Position numbers and translations under genes: made by a program
Part shown: piece after piece, positions 43,582-53,173 of the stretch
How positions within the stretch are numbered: the first letter of the stretch is position 1
Layout of the letters: each line of letters starts with the position of its first letter
Notes under the pieces: model-generated
Database searches by the model: none
Told to the model about the DNA's origin: nothing
The model's input: the letters and a program-made list of their open reading frames with translations, nothing else
Assembly (NCBI GenBank): GCA_044464765.1
Contig: JBIQKZ010000010.1
Location: 1 to 64,000 of the forward strand
Direction: 5' to 3'
From: JBIQKZ01 sp044464765
GTDB lineage: Bacteria > Pseudomonadota > Gammaproteobacteria > Burkholderiales > Burkholderiaceae_B
DNA length: 64,000 bases

Positions 43582-44715
43582 TTGTTTCGTTCCGATCCTT
43601 CCGAGCCGTCGGCCCATTTAATGATTGTCATTCACTCGCTTGGCGGCGGTGGCGCAGAGCGTGTCACGGCCGACCTGAGCGCTTACTGGTCTGATCGGGG
43701 GGTGAAAGTTACCGTCGTGACCCAGGCGGATGCACAGTCAGATGCCTATCCGCTGGCGCCAAAGGTGGCCCGACTCGTTCTGGGAACGGAAGGCGCCAGT
43801 TCCAGTGGTTTGTCGGGCCTGGCCGCCAACGTAAAGCGCATCTGGAAGCTGCGGCGCATCATACGCCGCGAGAAGCCCGATCTTGTCCTGGGCATGATGA
43901 CCACGGCTTCCATACTGTCTGTGATTGCCGCGCGCGGGCTTGGTTGCTCGGTGATGGGAACCGAGCATACCCACCCCCCCTCGCAGTCGCTGTCGCCCGC
44001 GTGGCTGCGCATGCGCGGCTGGGCATATCCCAGGGCTGATTGTGTGGTGGCGCTGACGTCGGGCACGGCCGCCTGGCTTGAACAGAATATTCCCGGCACG
44101 CGAGTGCAGATCATTCCCAACGCGGTGCAGTGGCCCTTGCGCGATGACGAACCGTTGGTGGCGCCGCCCGAACGAGCAGGGCGGTTCCGCTTGTTGGCGG
44201 CCGGTCGTTTGCATGAGCATAAAGGCTTCGATCTATTGATCCGGGCGTTTCAGTCCATCGCTGATTATTTTCCCGATTGGGACCTGGTGATTCTCGGTGA
44301 AGGCGCAGAGCGGGATAATTTACAGGCTCAAATTGATGCGGCGGGCTTAAGCAATCGCATCTTGATGCCGGGGCGTGTGGGCAATATTGGCGATTGGTAC
44401 GCCCAGTCGGATCTCTACGTGCTCAGTTCGCGGGTCGAAGGTTTGTCCAATACCTTGCTCGAATCCATGGCCAGTGGCTTGGCGCCCGTGGCATTCGATT
44501 GCGAAACCGGGCCGCGGGAGATTATTCGGGACGGCATTGACGGGGTATTGGTTACTCCCGTCGAGGACGCGGATGCGCTGGCCGCCCATTTGTCCGATTT
44601 GATGGCGCATCCGGAGAAGCGCGGCGCCTATGCGAAACGGGCGGTGGATGTCCTGGATCGATTTTCTATTGTTCGTGTGATGGCATTGTGGAGACAGGTT
44701 TTTGAGCGCTATTGA
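43582..44715 (+). CDS. Glycosyltransferase family 4 protein
   Basis: 377-residue GT-B enzyme. The N-terminal nucleotide-fold segment MIVIHSLGGGGAERVTADL and C-terminal GRLHEHKGFDLLIRAF, then YVLSSRVEGLSNTLLESMASG with the EX7E pattern, place it in the GT4 family. Acceptor and donor are not predictable. Start at TTG 43582 is uncertain; ATG at 43621 (MIVIHSLGG) would also give a complete fold. It is related to the GT at 46680 (both open with the GGGGAERV or NAGGAERV theme). Confidence 0.85.
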   Translation: MFRSDPSEPSAHLMIVIHSLGGGGAERVTADLSAYWSDRGVKVTVVTQADAQSDAYPLAPKVARLVLGTEGASSSGLSGLAANVKRIWKLRRIIRREKPDLVLGMMTTASILSVIAARGLGCSVMGTEHTHPPSQSLSPAWLRMRGWAYPRADCVVALTSGTAAWLEQNIPGTRVQIIPNAVQWPLRDDEPLVAPPERAGRFRLLAAGRLHEHKGFDLLIRAFQSIADYFPDWDLVILGEGAERDNLQAQIDAAGLSNRILMPGRVGNIGDWYAQSDLYVLSSRVEGLSNTLLESMASGLAPVAFDCETGPREIIRDGIDGVLVTPVEDADALAAHLSDLMAHPEKRGAYAKRAVDVLDRFSIVRVMALWRQVFERY

Positions 44716-44760
44716 TCACGCAGTGCCGGTGCGCCGGCTTGCACGTAAAGGTCGCTGACG

Positions 44761-46683
44761 ATGTGCGGCATTGTTGGCGTGTGGGGGCCTATGCCCGACC
44801 CGCAAGCGGTCGTACGGCAAGCCTGCCAACGTATCGCTCATCGTGGTCCGGATAGCAATGGCTATTGGGAAGATAGCCAGGTGCAGCTTGCGTTGGGCCA
44901 TGTCCGATTGGCGATTCAAGACCTTAGCGCGGCAGGCCATCAGCCCATGGTATCGGCGTGTGGGCGCTATGTGCTGGTGTTGAATGGCGAGATCTACAAT
45001 CATATGGACTTGCGGACCCGGCTGGAGCACGAGGCAAACGCGCCGGCTTGGCGGGGACATTCGGATACCGAGACGTTATTGGCGGCCATCGCGGCATGGG
45101 GGCTCGAGACAGCCCTGGATCGAACCGTCGGGATGTTCGCGCTGGCCGTGTGGGATCGCGAAAAGCGTTGTCTGATGCTGGCGCGCGACCGTCTGGGTGA
45201 AAAGCCCCTGTATCTGGGTTATGTCCAAGGCGCCTTTGTGTTTGCGTCTGAACTGAAGGCGTTGGCCTGTATGCCAGGCTTCGATGCCGAGCCCGACCGG
45301 CGCGCCTTGGCGTTATTGATGCGCCATAACTATATCCCCGCGCCGTTGTCCATTTATCGGTCCATCCAGAAGCTGATGCCGGGCACCTACGTATGTTTGG
45401 CCGATGCCGACCGGGCGCGAGGCGGCCTGCCCGAGGCGCGGTCGTATTGGTCGGCCGCAGAGGCGGCCCAACAGGGCCATCGCGAGCCCTTGTCATTCGG
45501 TTCGGATGACGCCGCCGTGGATGCCTTGCAGGACGTCTTGTCGCTCGCCGTGAAGGGCCAGATGCTGGCCGATGTGCCGCTGGGAGCATTCCTGTCGGGA
45601 GGTATCGATTCGTCGATTGTGGTCGCCCTGATGCAAAGGCAGAGCGCGCAGCCCGTCAATACGTTTTCGATTGGCTTTTCCGAACCCGCATTCAACGAGG
45701 CGGAGCATGCCAGGCAGGTTGCGCACCATCTGGGCACCCACCATACCGAGCTCTATGTCAGCGCTCAAGATGCCTTGGACGAGGTGCCCCGCCTGGCGTC
45801 GATCTACGATGAGCCGTTCGCGGACTCGTCGCAGATTCCAACGCTTTTGGTCACGCGCATGGCACGACAGCACGTCGCTGTTGCCTTGTCCGGTGACGGC
45901 GGCGACGAGCTGTTCGGCGGCTACTCCCGATACTTCCGCGCTTTGCGCTGGTGGACGCGGCGCGAATCCTTGCCGCCGGCCTTCAGGCGTGTCGCCGGAC
46001 AGCTGGTGCGCGCTTCGTCGCTTATTGCGCCTGACGGGGCGACGCGCGATCAGTTGCACAAGCTTGAGCACGCTTTGCTGACCGAAGGCCAAGGCCGCTT
46101 TTATCAGCAGTTTGTGTCCTATTGGAAGGATCCCGCACTGGTCGTGGTGGGCGGCACAGAACCGGCCACGACGGCGTTCGACCACGCGGCTTCGCTACCG
46201 TTCTTCGCGCATATGGGCTTGCTGGATGCCACGACCTACTTACCGGACGATATTCTCGTCAAGGTGGACCGGGCGGCGATGTCGGTCAGCCTGGAAACCC
46301 GGGTGCCGATGCTGGATCATCGGGTGTTCGAGTTCGCGCAGAGTTTGCCGATGAACTACAAAGTCCGTGGTGACCAGGGCAAATGGCTGCTGCGCGAACT
46401 GTTGTATCGCCATGTGCCCCGTCAAATGGTGGACAGGCCCAAGAAGGGGTTTGGCGTACCGCTGGGTTCCTGGCTGCGGGGGCCGCTGAAGGATTGGGCT
46501 GAAGCCTTGCTTGATCCTGCCCGCTTGCGCAGCGAAAGTTTGTTTCATGCCGATCCTGTGTTGAGCAAATGGCGCGAGCATCAAAGCGGCCGTCGCGACT
46601 GGAGTGCGCATCTCTGGAGCGTGTTGATGGTCCAGGCCTGGCTGCAGGAACAGGCCGGAGCTAAATCGGCGGAGACAACATGA
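44761..46683 (+). CDS. asnB: AsnB-type glutamine amidotransferase/asparagine synthase
   Basis: 640 residues. The nucleophile Cys2 opens a class II glutamine amidotransferase domain (MCGIVGVWG, NGEIYNHMDLR). The C-terminal synthase domain carries the PP-loop FLSGGIDSSIV near 278 and ALSGDGGDELFGGY. It either makes asparagine or, as for WbpS-like enzymes in O-antigen clusters, amidates a sugar uronic acid. Being embedded between glycosyltransferases and beside the UDP-GalNAcA genes favours the second. It overlaps the next gene by 4 bases. Confidence 0.9.
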   Translation: MCGIVGVWGPMPDPQAVVRQACQRIAHRGPDSNGYWEDSQVQLALGHVRLAIQDLSAAGHQPMVSACGRYVLVLNGEIYNHMDLRTRLEHEANAPAWRGHSDTETLLAAIAAWGLETALDRTVGMFALAVWDREKRCLMLARDRLGEKPLYLGYVQGAFVFASELKALACMPGFDAEPDRRALALLMRHNYIPAPLSIYRSIQKLMPGTYVCLADADRARGGLPEARSYWSAAEAAQQGHREPLSFGSDDAAVDALQDVLSLAVKGQMLADVPLGAFLSGGIDSSIVVALMQRQSAQPVNTFSIGFSEPAFNEAEHARQVAHHLGTHHTELYVSAQDALDEVPRLASIYDEPFADSSQIPTLLVTRMARQHVAVALSGDGGDELFGGYSRYFRALRWWTRRESLPPAFRRVAGQLVRASSLIAPDGATRDQLHKLEHALLTEGQGRFYQQFVSYWKDPALVVVGGTEPATTAFDHAASLPFFAHMGLLDATTYLPDDILVKVDRAAMSVSLETRVPMLDHRVFEFAQSLPMNYKVRGDQGKWLLRELLYRHVPRQMVDRPKKGFGVPLGSWLRGPLKDWAEALLDPARLRSESLFHADPVLSKWREHQSGRRDWSAHLWSVLMVQAWLQEQAGAKSAETT

Positions 46684-47825
46684 AAATCTTGTTCCTGGTC
46701 AGCTCCATGAATGCCGGTGGCGCCGAGCGCGTCGCCGCAACCTTGGCCAATGCGTGGTCGGAAGGCGGCGCGCACGTAACGCTGATGCCGACCTATCCGC
46801 ATAAACAGGCGTCTTTCTACGCGTTGTCGCCGGCCGTCGAACGGGTGTGGCTGGCCGATCTTTACCCGCCTTCGCGCAACCGGTTGCGGGTAACGGTGCG
46901 CAAGATCCAGGCCTTGCGCGACTGGGTGGTTCAGCAGCAGCCTGACATCATCATCTCGTTCCTGACCAATGTGAATGTGATGGCCTTGTTGGCGACGCGT
47001 GGCCTGGATGTCCCGATTATTGTTTGTGAACGCAGCAATCCGGCGGTCAGCCGCAGCAGTGGACCGATTCTGAAAGGGCTGCGTCGACTGACGTATCCCT
47101 GGGCGGATGCCGTGACCGTGCAGGCTGGCGCCAGCGTCGAACCCTTCCGGAAAATGGTGCCGGGTTTGCAGTCGCTGGCTGTCCTGCCCAATCCGTTGCC
47201 GCCTGAACTCGCTCTTGCCGACCGTGCGCCTTGTGTAGCGGACAACTCCGGACGCCGCCGTTTGATGGCCATGGGCCGACTGGTGCCGCAGAAGCAATTC
47301 GATGTGCTGATACGCAGCTTTTCAGAGGTGGCGGCGCGTTATCCGGATTGGGATCTGGTGGTGTGGGGTGAAGGCCCCGAACGTGAGGTATTGACAGAGC
47401 AGATTCGGCAGGCGGGGCTTGCCGGAAGGATCTTTCTGCCAGGCAGTACTGAGGCCCCCTGGACCGAGCTGATTCATGCCAATGGGTTTGCTTTGACGTC
47501 GGCGGTCGAAGGGTTTCCCAATGCCCTGCTGGAAGCCATGGCGCTGGGGCTGCCCTGCATTGCCTTCGATTGCCCCAGTGGTCCGCGCGAGATGACGCAG
47601 GACGGAAGGGACGCCCTGCTGATCGAGGCCGGCGACGACAAGGCGTTTACACAGGGTCTGGCTGATTTAATGGGCGACGAAGCATTGCGCGCGGCGCTGG
47701 CTGATAAAGCAGCCTATTCTGTGCGAGAGCGCTATGCGTTGCCGGTGGTGTTGCGCCAGTGGGATGATCTGATCGCCGAGGCCCGGGCGAGTCGCCTGGC
47801 GCGGAATTCAGGAATCGACGCATGA
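46680..47825 (+). CDS. Glycosyltransferase family 4 protein
   Basis: 381-residue GT-B enzyme beginning MKILFLVSSMNAGGAERVAA. It has GRLVPQKQFDVLIRSFSE and an EX7E region TSAVEGFPNALLEAMALGLP. Its start overlaps the asnB stop (ATGA) and its end overlaps the next gene by 4 bases, so three genes are translationally coupled. It resembles the transferase at 43582 in layout, suggesting an old duplication. The sugar transferred is unknown. Confidence 0.87.
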   Translation: MKILFLVSSMNAGGAERVAATLANAWSEGGAHVTLMPTYPHKQASFYALSPAVERVWLADLYPPSRNRLRVTVRKIQALRDWVVQQQPDIIISFLTNVNVMALLATRGLDVPIIVCERSNPAVSRSSGPILKGLRRLTYPWADAVTVQAGASVEPFRKMVPGLQSLAVLPNPLPPELALADRAPCVADNSGRRRLMAMGRLVPQKQFDVLIRSFSEVAARYPDWDLVVWGEGPEREVLTEQIRQAGLAGRIFLPGSTEAPWTELIHANGFALTSAVEGFPNALLEAMALGLPCIAFDCPSGPREMTQDGRDALLIEAGDDKAFTQGLADLMGDEALRAALADKAAYSVRERYALPVVLRQWDDLIAEARASRLARNSGIDA

Positions 47826-50101
47826 GCCGGCCACCGCCTTTGCGGGTCGTGCATGTTATTTCCGGGCTGGGTCTCGGGGGTGCGGAGACCGTGCTGTATC
47901 GCTTGATCACGGCTTCCCAGCCTTTGGTCAGTCATACCGTGGTCTCCATGACGGACGACGGTGTTTTCGGCGAGCGGTTACGCGCCGCAGGCGCTCAGGT
48001 GGTGTGTCTGGGTATGCCGCCGGGTCGTCTGACATGGGCGGGCCTGAAGCGCCTGTATCGGTATTTGCGTGCCGAGCGGCCGGATGTGGTGCAAACCTGG
48101 ATGTATCACGCTGACTTGATCGGCGGCGTTGTGGCCCGCTTGGCAGGCATCAAAGCTGTGGCCTGGGGCATACGCAATTCGGGCGTCAACTTGGCGAAAT
48201 CCAGCCGTGTTGCGCGGGCGTTGGCCTGGGTTTGCGGTCGCGTGTCGGGCTGGGTGCCCGCGCTTATCGTCTCGTGCGCCCAGGATGCCGCCCGGCGGCA
48301 TCAATCCTGGGGGTATCGCGCGGATCGCATGCGAGTGATACCCAATGGCTATGACATGGCCAGGTGGGTTCCAAATGAGGCCGCGCGACAACGCTTGCGC
48401 AAAGAATGGGGCTTCGCTGAACGGACACGGGTGATCGGTGCGGTGGCGCGCTGGAATCCCCTGAAAGATCATGCGAATTTGCTAAGCGCATTCGCCATTT
48501 GCGCCAGTGGCGACAAGTCCCTGCGCTGCGTGCTTGTGGGCCATGGAATCGATTCGGACAACAAAAAGCTGATGGCGCTGATCGATAGTTATCAGTTGCA
48601 CGAGCAGGTGCTTTTGCTGGGCCCTCGTGACGATGTGCCCGACATCATGAGCGCGCTGGATGTCCATGTGCTGTCCAGTTGCGCCGAGGGTTTTCCCAAT
48701 GTGGTGGCGGAAGCCATGGCCACCGGCGTAGCCAATGTCGTCACTGATGTTGGCGATGCGGCGTCGATTGTCGGGGCGGATGGCTGGGTGGTGCCGCCCG
48801 AGAACGCGCCGGCTCTGGGCATTGCCATTGGGCAGGCGCTGGCCGAGCTGGATACGCCCGAGATGGCGCTTCGGCGCGACCGGGGCAGGGAGCGCATGGG
48901 CCGCTTGTACAGCTTGCAGGCGATGGTTGTTGCTTACGAACGTACGTGGCGGGAACTGGCGAATCCGGCGCCGCGACTCTTGTTCGTGGTGAATAATCCA
49001 GCGTTCTTTCTATCTCATCGTCTGCCCATCGCGCTGGCGGCAAGCGAAGATGGTTTCGATGTGCATGTAGCTACGATGCCGGGGCCGGCCGCTGGGCAAA
49101 TAGAACAGCTCGGCCTGACGCATCATGCCTTGCCCATGACGCGCAGCGGCAAGAATCCGGTTAGCGAGATTTATACGCTGTTTGCCTTGTGGAGGCTTTT
49201 TCGTCGGCTGCGTCCGGATGTCGTGCATGGCGTCACGATCAAGCCGGTGCTGTACGGGGGGATTGCCGCGCGCCTGGCGGGCGTGCCGGGCTATGTGGCG
49301 GCGATTTCAGGCTTGGGCTTTGTTTTCATGCAGCAAGGGGGGCGGGCGCGCGTGTTGCGTGCGGTGGCGACCTGGCTGTATCGCTTGGCATTGGGCCATC
49401 GGAATAGCCGGGTTATCTTTCAGAACGGCAATGATCGTGATTTGCTGCTGAAGGCTGGGGCCGTGCGGGCCGAGCACGTTGTTCTGATCCGTGGTTCCGG
49501 GGTTGACCTGGATGTGTTCAAGGCTCTGCCGGAGCCTTCGGATCCGCCTGTGGCGTTGATGGCGTCGCGGCTGTTGGTGGATAAAGGGGTGCGCGAATTC
49601 GTCGAGGCCGCACGGCTGGCCGCAGGACAAGGCGGCGGTTTAAGGTGGGTGCTGGCAGGGGGCGTGGATCCAGGCAATCCGACAGGCATAAGCGCCGACG
49701 AAGTGGCGCAATGGCAGGCCGAGGGGGTAATTGAGTATGTGGGCGAGCGCACGGACATGGCGCAGTTATATGAACAATGTCACATTGCTGTTCTGCCTTC
49801 TTATCGGGAAGGGCTGCCCAAGTCGTTGATCGAAGCGGCTGCGTGTGGGCGGGCCGTGGTAACGACGGATGTGCCGGGCTGCCGTGATGCGATCACCCCC
49901 GACGTAACCGGCTTGCTGGTGCCGGCGCAAGACGCCAAAGCGCTATGTGCCGCTGTGCTGTGCCTGGCGAATGATGCGGCTTTGCGTCAACGGATGGGCG
50001 CGGCGGGCCGCGCCTTGGCTGAGCAGGCGTTTGATGTGCGCCAGGTTGTGAGCCGGCACCTGGAGATTTATCGGGACCTTCTGAAGGGCCTAGAACGGTA
50101 G
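47822..50101 (+). CDS. Tandem glycosyltransferase: two GT4-type GT-B modules fused
   Basis: 759 residues, twice the size of one GT. Module 1 (about 8-376) has HVISGLGLGGAETVLYRL, AVARWNPLKDHANLLSAF and SSCAEGFPNVVAEAMATG. Module 2 (about 380-757) restarts with RLLFVVNNPAFFLSHRLPIA, then ISGLGFVFMQQGGRARV, MASRLLVDKGVREFVEAARL and LPSYREGLPKSLIEAAACGR. Both EX7E active sites appear intact, so the protein may add two sugars in sequence. There is no stop or frameshift at the junction. The last 12 bases cross the convergent algC-like gene. Confidence 0.88.
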   Translation: MSRPPPLRVVHVISGLGLGGAETVLYRLITASQPLVSHTVVSMTDDGVFGERLRAAGAQVVCLGMPPGRLTWAGLKRLYRYLRAERPDVVQTWMYHADLIGGVVARLAGIKAVAWGIRNSGVNLAKSSRVARALAWVCGRVSGWVPALIVSCAQDAARRHQSWGYRADRMRVIPNGYDMARWVPNEAARQRLRKEWGFAERTRVIGAVARWNPLKDHANLLSAFAICASGDKSLRCVLVGHGIDSDNKKLMALIDSYQLHEQVLLLGPRDDVPDIMSALDVHVLSSCAEGFPNVVAEAMATGVANVVTDVGDAASIVGADGWVVPPENAPALGIAIGQALAELDTPEMALRRDRGRERMGRLYSLQAMVVAYERTWRELANPAPRLLFVVNNPAFFLSHRLPIALAASEDGFDVHVATMPGPAAGQIEQLGLTHHALPMTRSGKNPVSEIYTLFALWRLFRRLRPDVVHGVTIKPVLYGGIAARLAGVPGYVAAISGLGFVFMQQGGRARVLRAVATWLYRLALGHRNSRVIFQNGNDRDLLLKAGAVRAEHVVLIRGSGVDLDVFKALPEPSDPPVALMASRLLVDKGVREFVEAARLAAGQGGGLRWVLAGGVDPGNPTGISADEVAQWQAEGVIEYVGERTDMAQLYEQCHIAVLPSYREGLPKSLIEAAACGRAVVTTDVPGCRDAITPDVTGLLVPAQDAKALCAAVLCLANDAALRQRMGAAGRALAEQAFDVRQVVSRHLEIYRDLLKGLER

Positions 50102-51481
50102 CTCGGCGTCTTTGGCCAGCGCCAGCAAGGCCGTGCGGAACTCATCCTGTATACGGGCCAGGGCCTCGGGCGTGTCGCCTTCAAAGCGCAGCACCACCAC
50201 AGGCGTCGTGTTCGACGCTCGGGCCAGGCCGAAGCCATCGGTGTATTCCGCCCGCACGCCATCAATGGTATTGATGCTTAGCGCGGAAGGGAATTTGCCT
50301 TCGGCCTGCAAGCGTTCGATCAAGGCGTGCGGCTGGCCTTCGCGCATGGGCAGCTTCAGCTCAGGCGTAGAAATGCCTTGGGGCAGGGCTTCCAGGACGG
50401 CAGATGGATCGGCATGCCGGGAGACGATTTCCAGCAGACGGGCGCCTGTGTACAGGCCGTCGTCGAAGCCAAACCAGCGCTCCTTGAAGAAGGTGTGGCC
50501 GCTCATCTCGCCGGCCAGGGGGGCGCCGGTTTCCGCCAGCTTGGCCTTGATCATCGAGTGGCCTGTTTGCCACATCAAGGGTTGTCCACCCGCAGCCTGT
50601 ATAGCGGCTGCCACATGGCGGCTGCATTTCACATCAAAAATAATCTGGGCGCCCGGAACACGTTCCAGCACATCGCGAGCGTACAGGATAAGCTGACGGT
50701 CCGGCCAGATGATCTGACCGGTTTTCGTGACCACCCCCAGTCGATCCGCGTCGCCGTCGAAAGCCAGGCCCAGCTCGCAATCGTGTTCTTGCACCGCCCG
50801 GATCAGGTCCTGCAGGTTGGCGGGGTCGGCGGGGTCGGGATGGTGGTTGGGGAAGCGGCCGTCCACGTCGCAGAACAGTTCGATCACTTCGCAGCCCAGG
50901 TCGCGGAATAATTGGGGCGCTACCGCGCCGCCAACGCCGTTGCCGCAGTCGATCGCAATTTTCATGGGCCGGGCAAGATGGATGTGGGAGGTGATGCTCT
51001 GTATATAGCTGCCGATGAGGTCCAGCTCGCGCAGCGAGCCGCGTTTCTCCACCGTGGGGTGGTCGGTAACGGCCATGTCGTGCTTAAGGGCCTGCACGCC
51101 TGCTCCGTACAGCGTAGCGCCTGCCATCATCATCTTGAAGCCGTTGTATTCCGGCGGATTGTGGCTGCCGGTAATGGCCACGCCGGAGCCCGTTTTTTGG
51201 GTATGCGCGGCAAAGTAGACCAGCGGAGTGGGCGCCATGCCGATGTCGATGGCGTCGATCCCGCCATCCATAATGCCATTGAGCAGTGCGCTTGCCAGCT
51301 CGGGGCTGCTGATGCGGCCATCGTATCCTACGACAAGGGCATCCACGTGCTGTGCATGCGCGGAGCGCGCCAGTGATTGACCAAGTCGCCGGGCAAACGC
51401 CGCGTCGATCTGTTCCGGCACAGTGCCGCGAATATCGTAGGCTTTGAAAACAGCATCGGGCAGGGGCTGCAAGGTTGTCAC
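50090..51481 (-). CDS. algC: Phosphomannomutase/phosphoglucomutase (AlgC/ManB type)
   Basis: 463 residues, the length of Pseudomonas AlgC. The phosphoserine loop is in AITGSHNPPEYNGFKM, the metal loop is FDGDADRLGVV, and a sugar-binding GEMSGHTFF segment follows, with a C-terminal phosphate-contact segment RASNTTPVVVLRFEG. It interconverts hexose-6- and hexose-1-phosphates to supply nucleotide sugars. The GTG start (VTTLQPLPD) with AAGGAACGCC upstream is preferred to the long frame from 51652. It runs toward the polysaccharide cluster and overlaps its last gene by 12 bases. Confidence 0.93.
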   Translation of the reverse strand: MTTLQPLPDAVFKAYDIRGTVPEQIDAAFARRLGQSLARSAHAQHVDALVVGYDGRISSPELASALLNGIMDGGIDAIDIGMAPTPLVYFAAHTQKTGSGVAITGSHNPPEYNGFKMMMAGATLYGAGVQALKHDMAVTDHPTVEKRGSLRELDLIGSYIQSITSHIHLARPMKIAIDCGNGVGGAVAPQLFRDLGCEVIELFCDVDGRFPNHHPDPADPANLQDLIRAVQEHDCELGLAFDGDADRLGVVTKTGQIIWPDRQLILYARDVLERVPGAQIIFDVKCSRHVAAAIQAAGGQPLMWQTGHSMIKAKLAETGAPLAGEMSGHTFFKERWFGFDDGLYTGARLLEIVSRHADPSAVLEALPQGISTPELKLPMREGQPHALIERLQAEGKFPSALSINTIDGVRAEYTDGFGLARASNTTPVVVLRFEGDTPEALARIQDEFRTALLALAKDAELPF

Positions 51482-51702
51482 GGCGTTCCTTTTGTGTTGT
51501 GCATGAAACCGATGAAACGGTTTGATTCCAGTCGGTATTGTATAGGCCCGGGGGCGGGTGCAAAATGAATGCGCCGCCCGGCTAGAATAGAGGGGTGCGG
51601 TGTGTTCGGCCAGCCATGGCCGAAGCCGCTGGTCAGGCATATTCACAAACACGCAGGAACACGGGCAGCGCAGCCTTGCTGCGCTGCCAGGAAAGACAGG
51701 TA

Positions 51703-53124
51703 ATGATAAAGCTCAATGAACTCGCCCAAATCGTCGGGCCGTCCCATGTACTGACGGGCGACGACGCGCAGTCTTATTTGGTGGATTGGCGCGGCCGCTA
51801 TACCGGAGCGGCACTGGCCGTCGTCCGGCCGGGCTCGGTCGACGACGTGGCCGCCGTCGTGAAATGGTGTGCGGCCAACAGCGTTCCCATTGTTCCGCAA
51901 GGGGGCAATACGGGACTGTGCGGGGGCGCCACGCCGGATGGCCGTGGGGATGTCATTGTGTTGTCCCTGGCGCGCCTTAACCGTATCCGTTCCATCGATA
52001 CCGACAACGATACCATCGAGGTCGACGCGGGCTGCATCCTGCAGGCGGTGCAACAGGCCGCGCGCGATGCGGATCGGCTGTTTCCCTTAAGCCTGGCGGC
52101 GGAAGGCAGCTGCACCATAGGCGGCAACCTGGCCACTAACGCCGGGGGCACGCAAGTGCTGCGCTACGGCAATGCGCGTGACCTGGCCCTGGGGCTCGAG
52201 GTCGTGACGCCTCAGGGCGAAATCTGGCGCGGCCTGCGGGGCTTGCGCAAAGACAATACCGGCTACGATCTTCGGGATCTGTACATCGGCAGTGAAGGCA
52301 CCCTGGGCATTATTACCGGCGCTACCCTGAAGCTGTATCCGTTGCCTGTGGCGCAGTGCACAGCCATGTTGGCCCTGAACTCCATCCAGGATGCGGTCGC
52401 CTTGCTGTCCGTGGCGCGCAAGGGTTTTGGTGCATCGCTGACCGGTTTCGAACTGATCGCGGGCAATTGCCTGGCTGAAGTCAATCATTTCTTCCCGCAG
52501 CAACGCCTGCCCTTCGAGGGCGAGTCCGCCGTTCTGCCTTGGTATGCCCTGCTGGAGCTGTCGGATAGCGAAAGCGCCGAGCACGCGCGAGAACGCTTCG
52601 AGACGATTGTGGGCGAAGCGCTGGAGGGCGGCCTGGTGATCGATGCGGTCATTGCCGAGAACATTGCGCAAAGCAAGGCCTTGTGGCATTTGCGCGAAAG
52701 CATACCCCTGGCTGAAAAAGAGCGCGGCAAAAGCATCAAGCACGATGTCTCGGTGCCGGTGTCGAAAATCGCGGAATTCATTGAAACCACCGATGGCTTG
52801 CTGCAAACCCGTTTCCCGGGGATCGGCCATATTACGTTTGGCCATCTGGGCGATGGCAACCTGCACTACAACATTACCCGCGGCGAGGCGTATTCCGAAA
52901 GCCAGTTGCTGGCGCAGCAGGACGCCATCTATGAAACCGTGCACGACAGCGTATACCGCCTGGGCGGCTCGATCAGCGCTGAACATGGGGTGGGGCAGTT
53001 AAAGCGCGACGTTCTGCCGCGCTATAAAGACCCGGTGGAAATGACCCTGATGCACAGGATCAAGCTGGCGCTGGACCCGCAGCGGCTCATGAACCCCGGC
53101 AAGGTGCTAACGCGCGGCCGATAG
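51703..53124 (+). CDS. FAD-linked oxidase (D-2-hydroxyacid dehydrogenase family)
   Basis: 473 residues. FAD-binding type 4 domain with VPIVPQGGNTGLCGGATPDG and LSLAAEGSCTIGGNLATNAGG. The C-terminal FAD-oxidase domain has VSVPVSKIAEFIE, ITFGHLGDGNLHYNI (metal-site His) and SISAEHGVGQLKRD. Relatives oxidise D-lactate, D-2-hydroxyglutarate or glycolate (GlcD-like). The specific substrate cannot be read off. Start MIKLNELAQ was chosen at ATG 51703; the frame upstream is unlike the family. Confidence 0.88.
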   Translation: MIKLNELAQIVGPSHVLTGDDAQSYLVDWRGRYTGAALAVVRPGSVDDVAAVVKWCAANSVPIVPQGGNTGLCGGATPDGRGDVIVLSLARLNRIRSIDTDNDTIEVDAGCILQAVQQAARDADRLFPLSLAAEGSCTIGGNLATNAGGTQVLRYGNARDLALGLEVVTPQGEIWRGLRGLRKDNTGYDLRDLYIGSEGTLGIITGATLKLYPLPVAQCTAMLALNSIQDAVALLSVARKGFGASLTGFELIAGNCLAEVNHFFPQQRLPFEGESAVLPWYALLELSDSESAEHARERFETIVGEALEGGLVIDAVIAENIAQSKALWHLRESIPLAEKERGKSIKHDVSVPVSKIAEFIETTDGLLQTRFPGIGHITFGHLGDGNLHYNITRGEAYSESQLLAQQDAIYETVHDSVYRLGGSISAEHGVGQLKRDVLPRYKDPVEMTLMHRIKLALDPQRLMNPGKVLTRGR

Positions 53125-53173
53125 CATCGGGCGCTCGTGCCGGCCTTGAAGAAGCTCGAGAAGCCGCCGGGCC

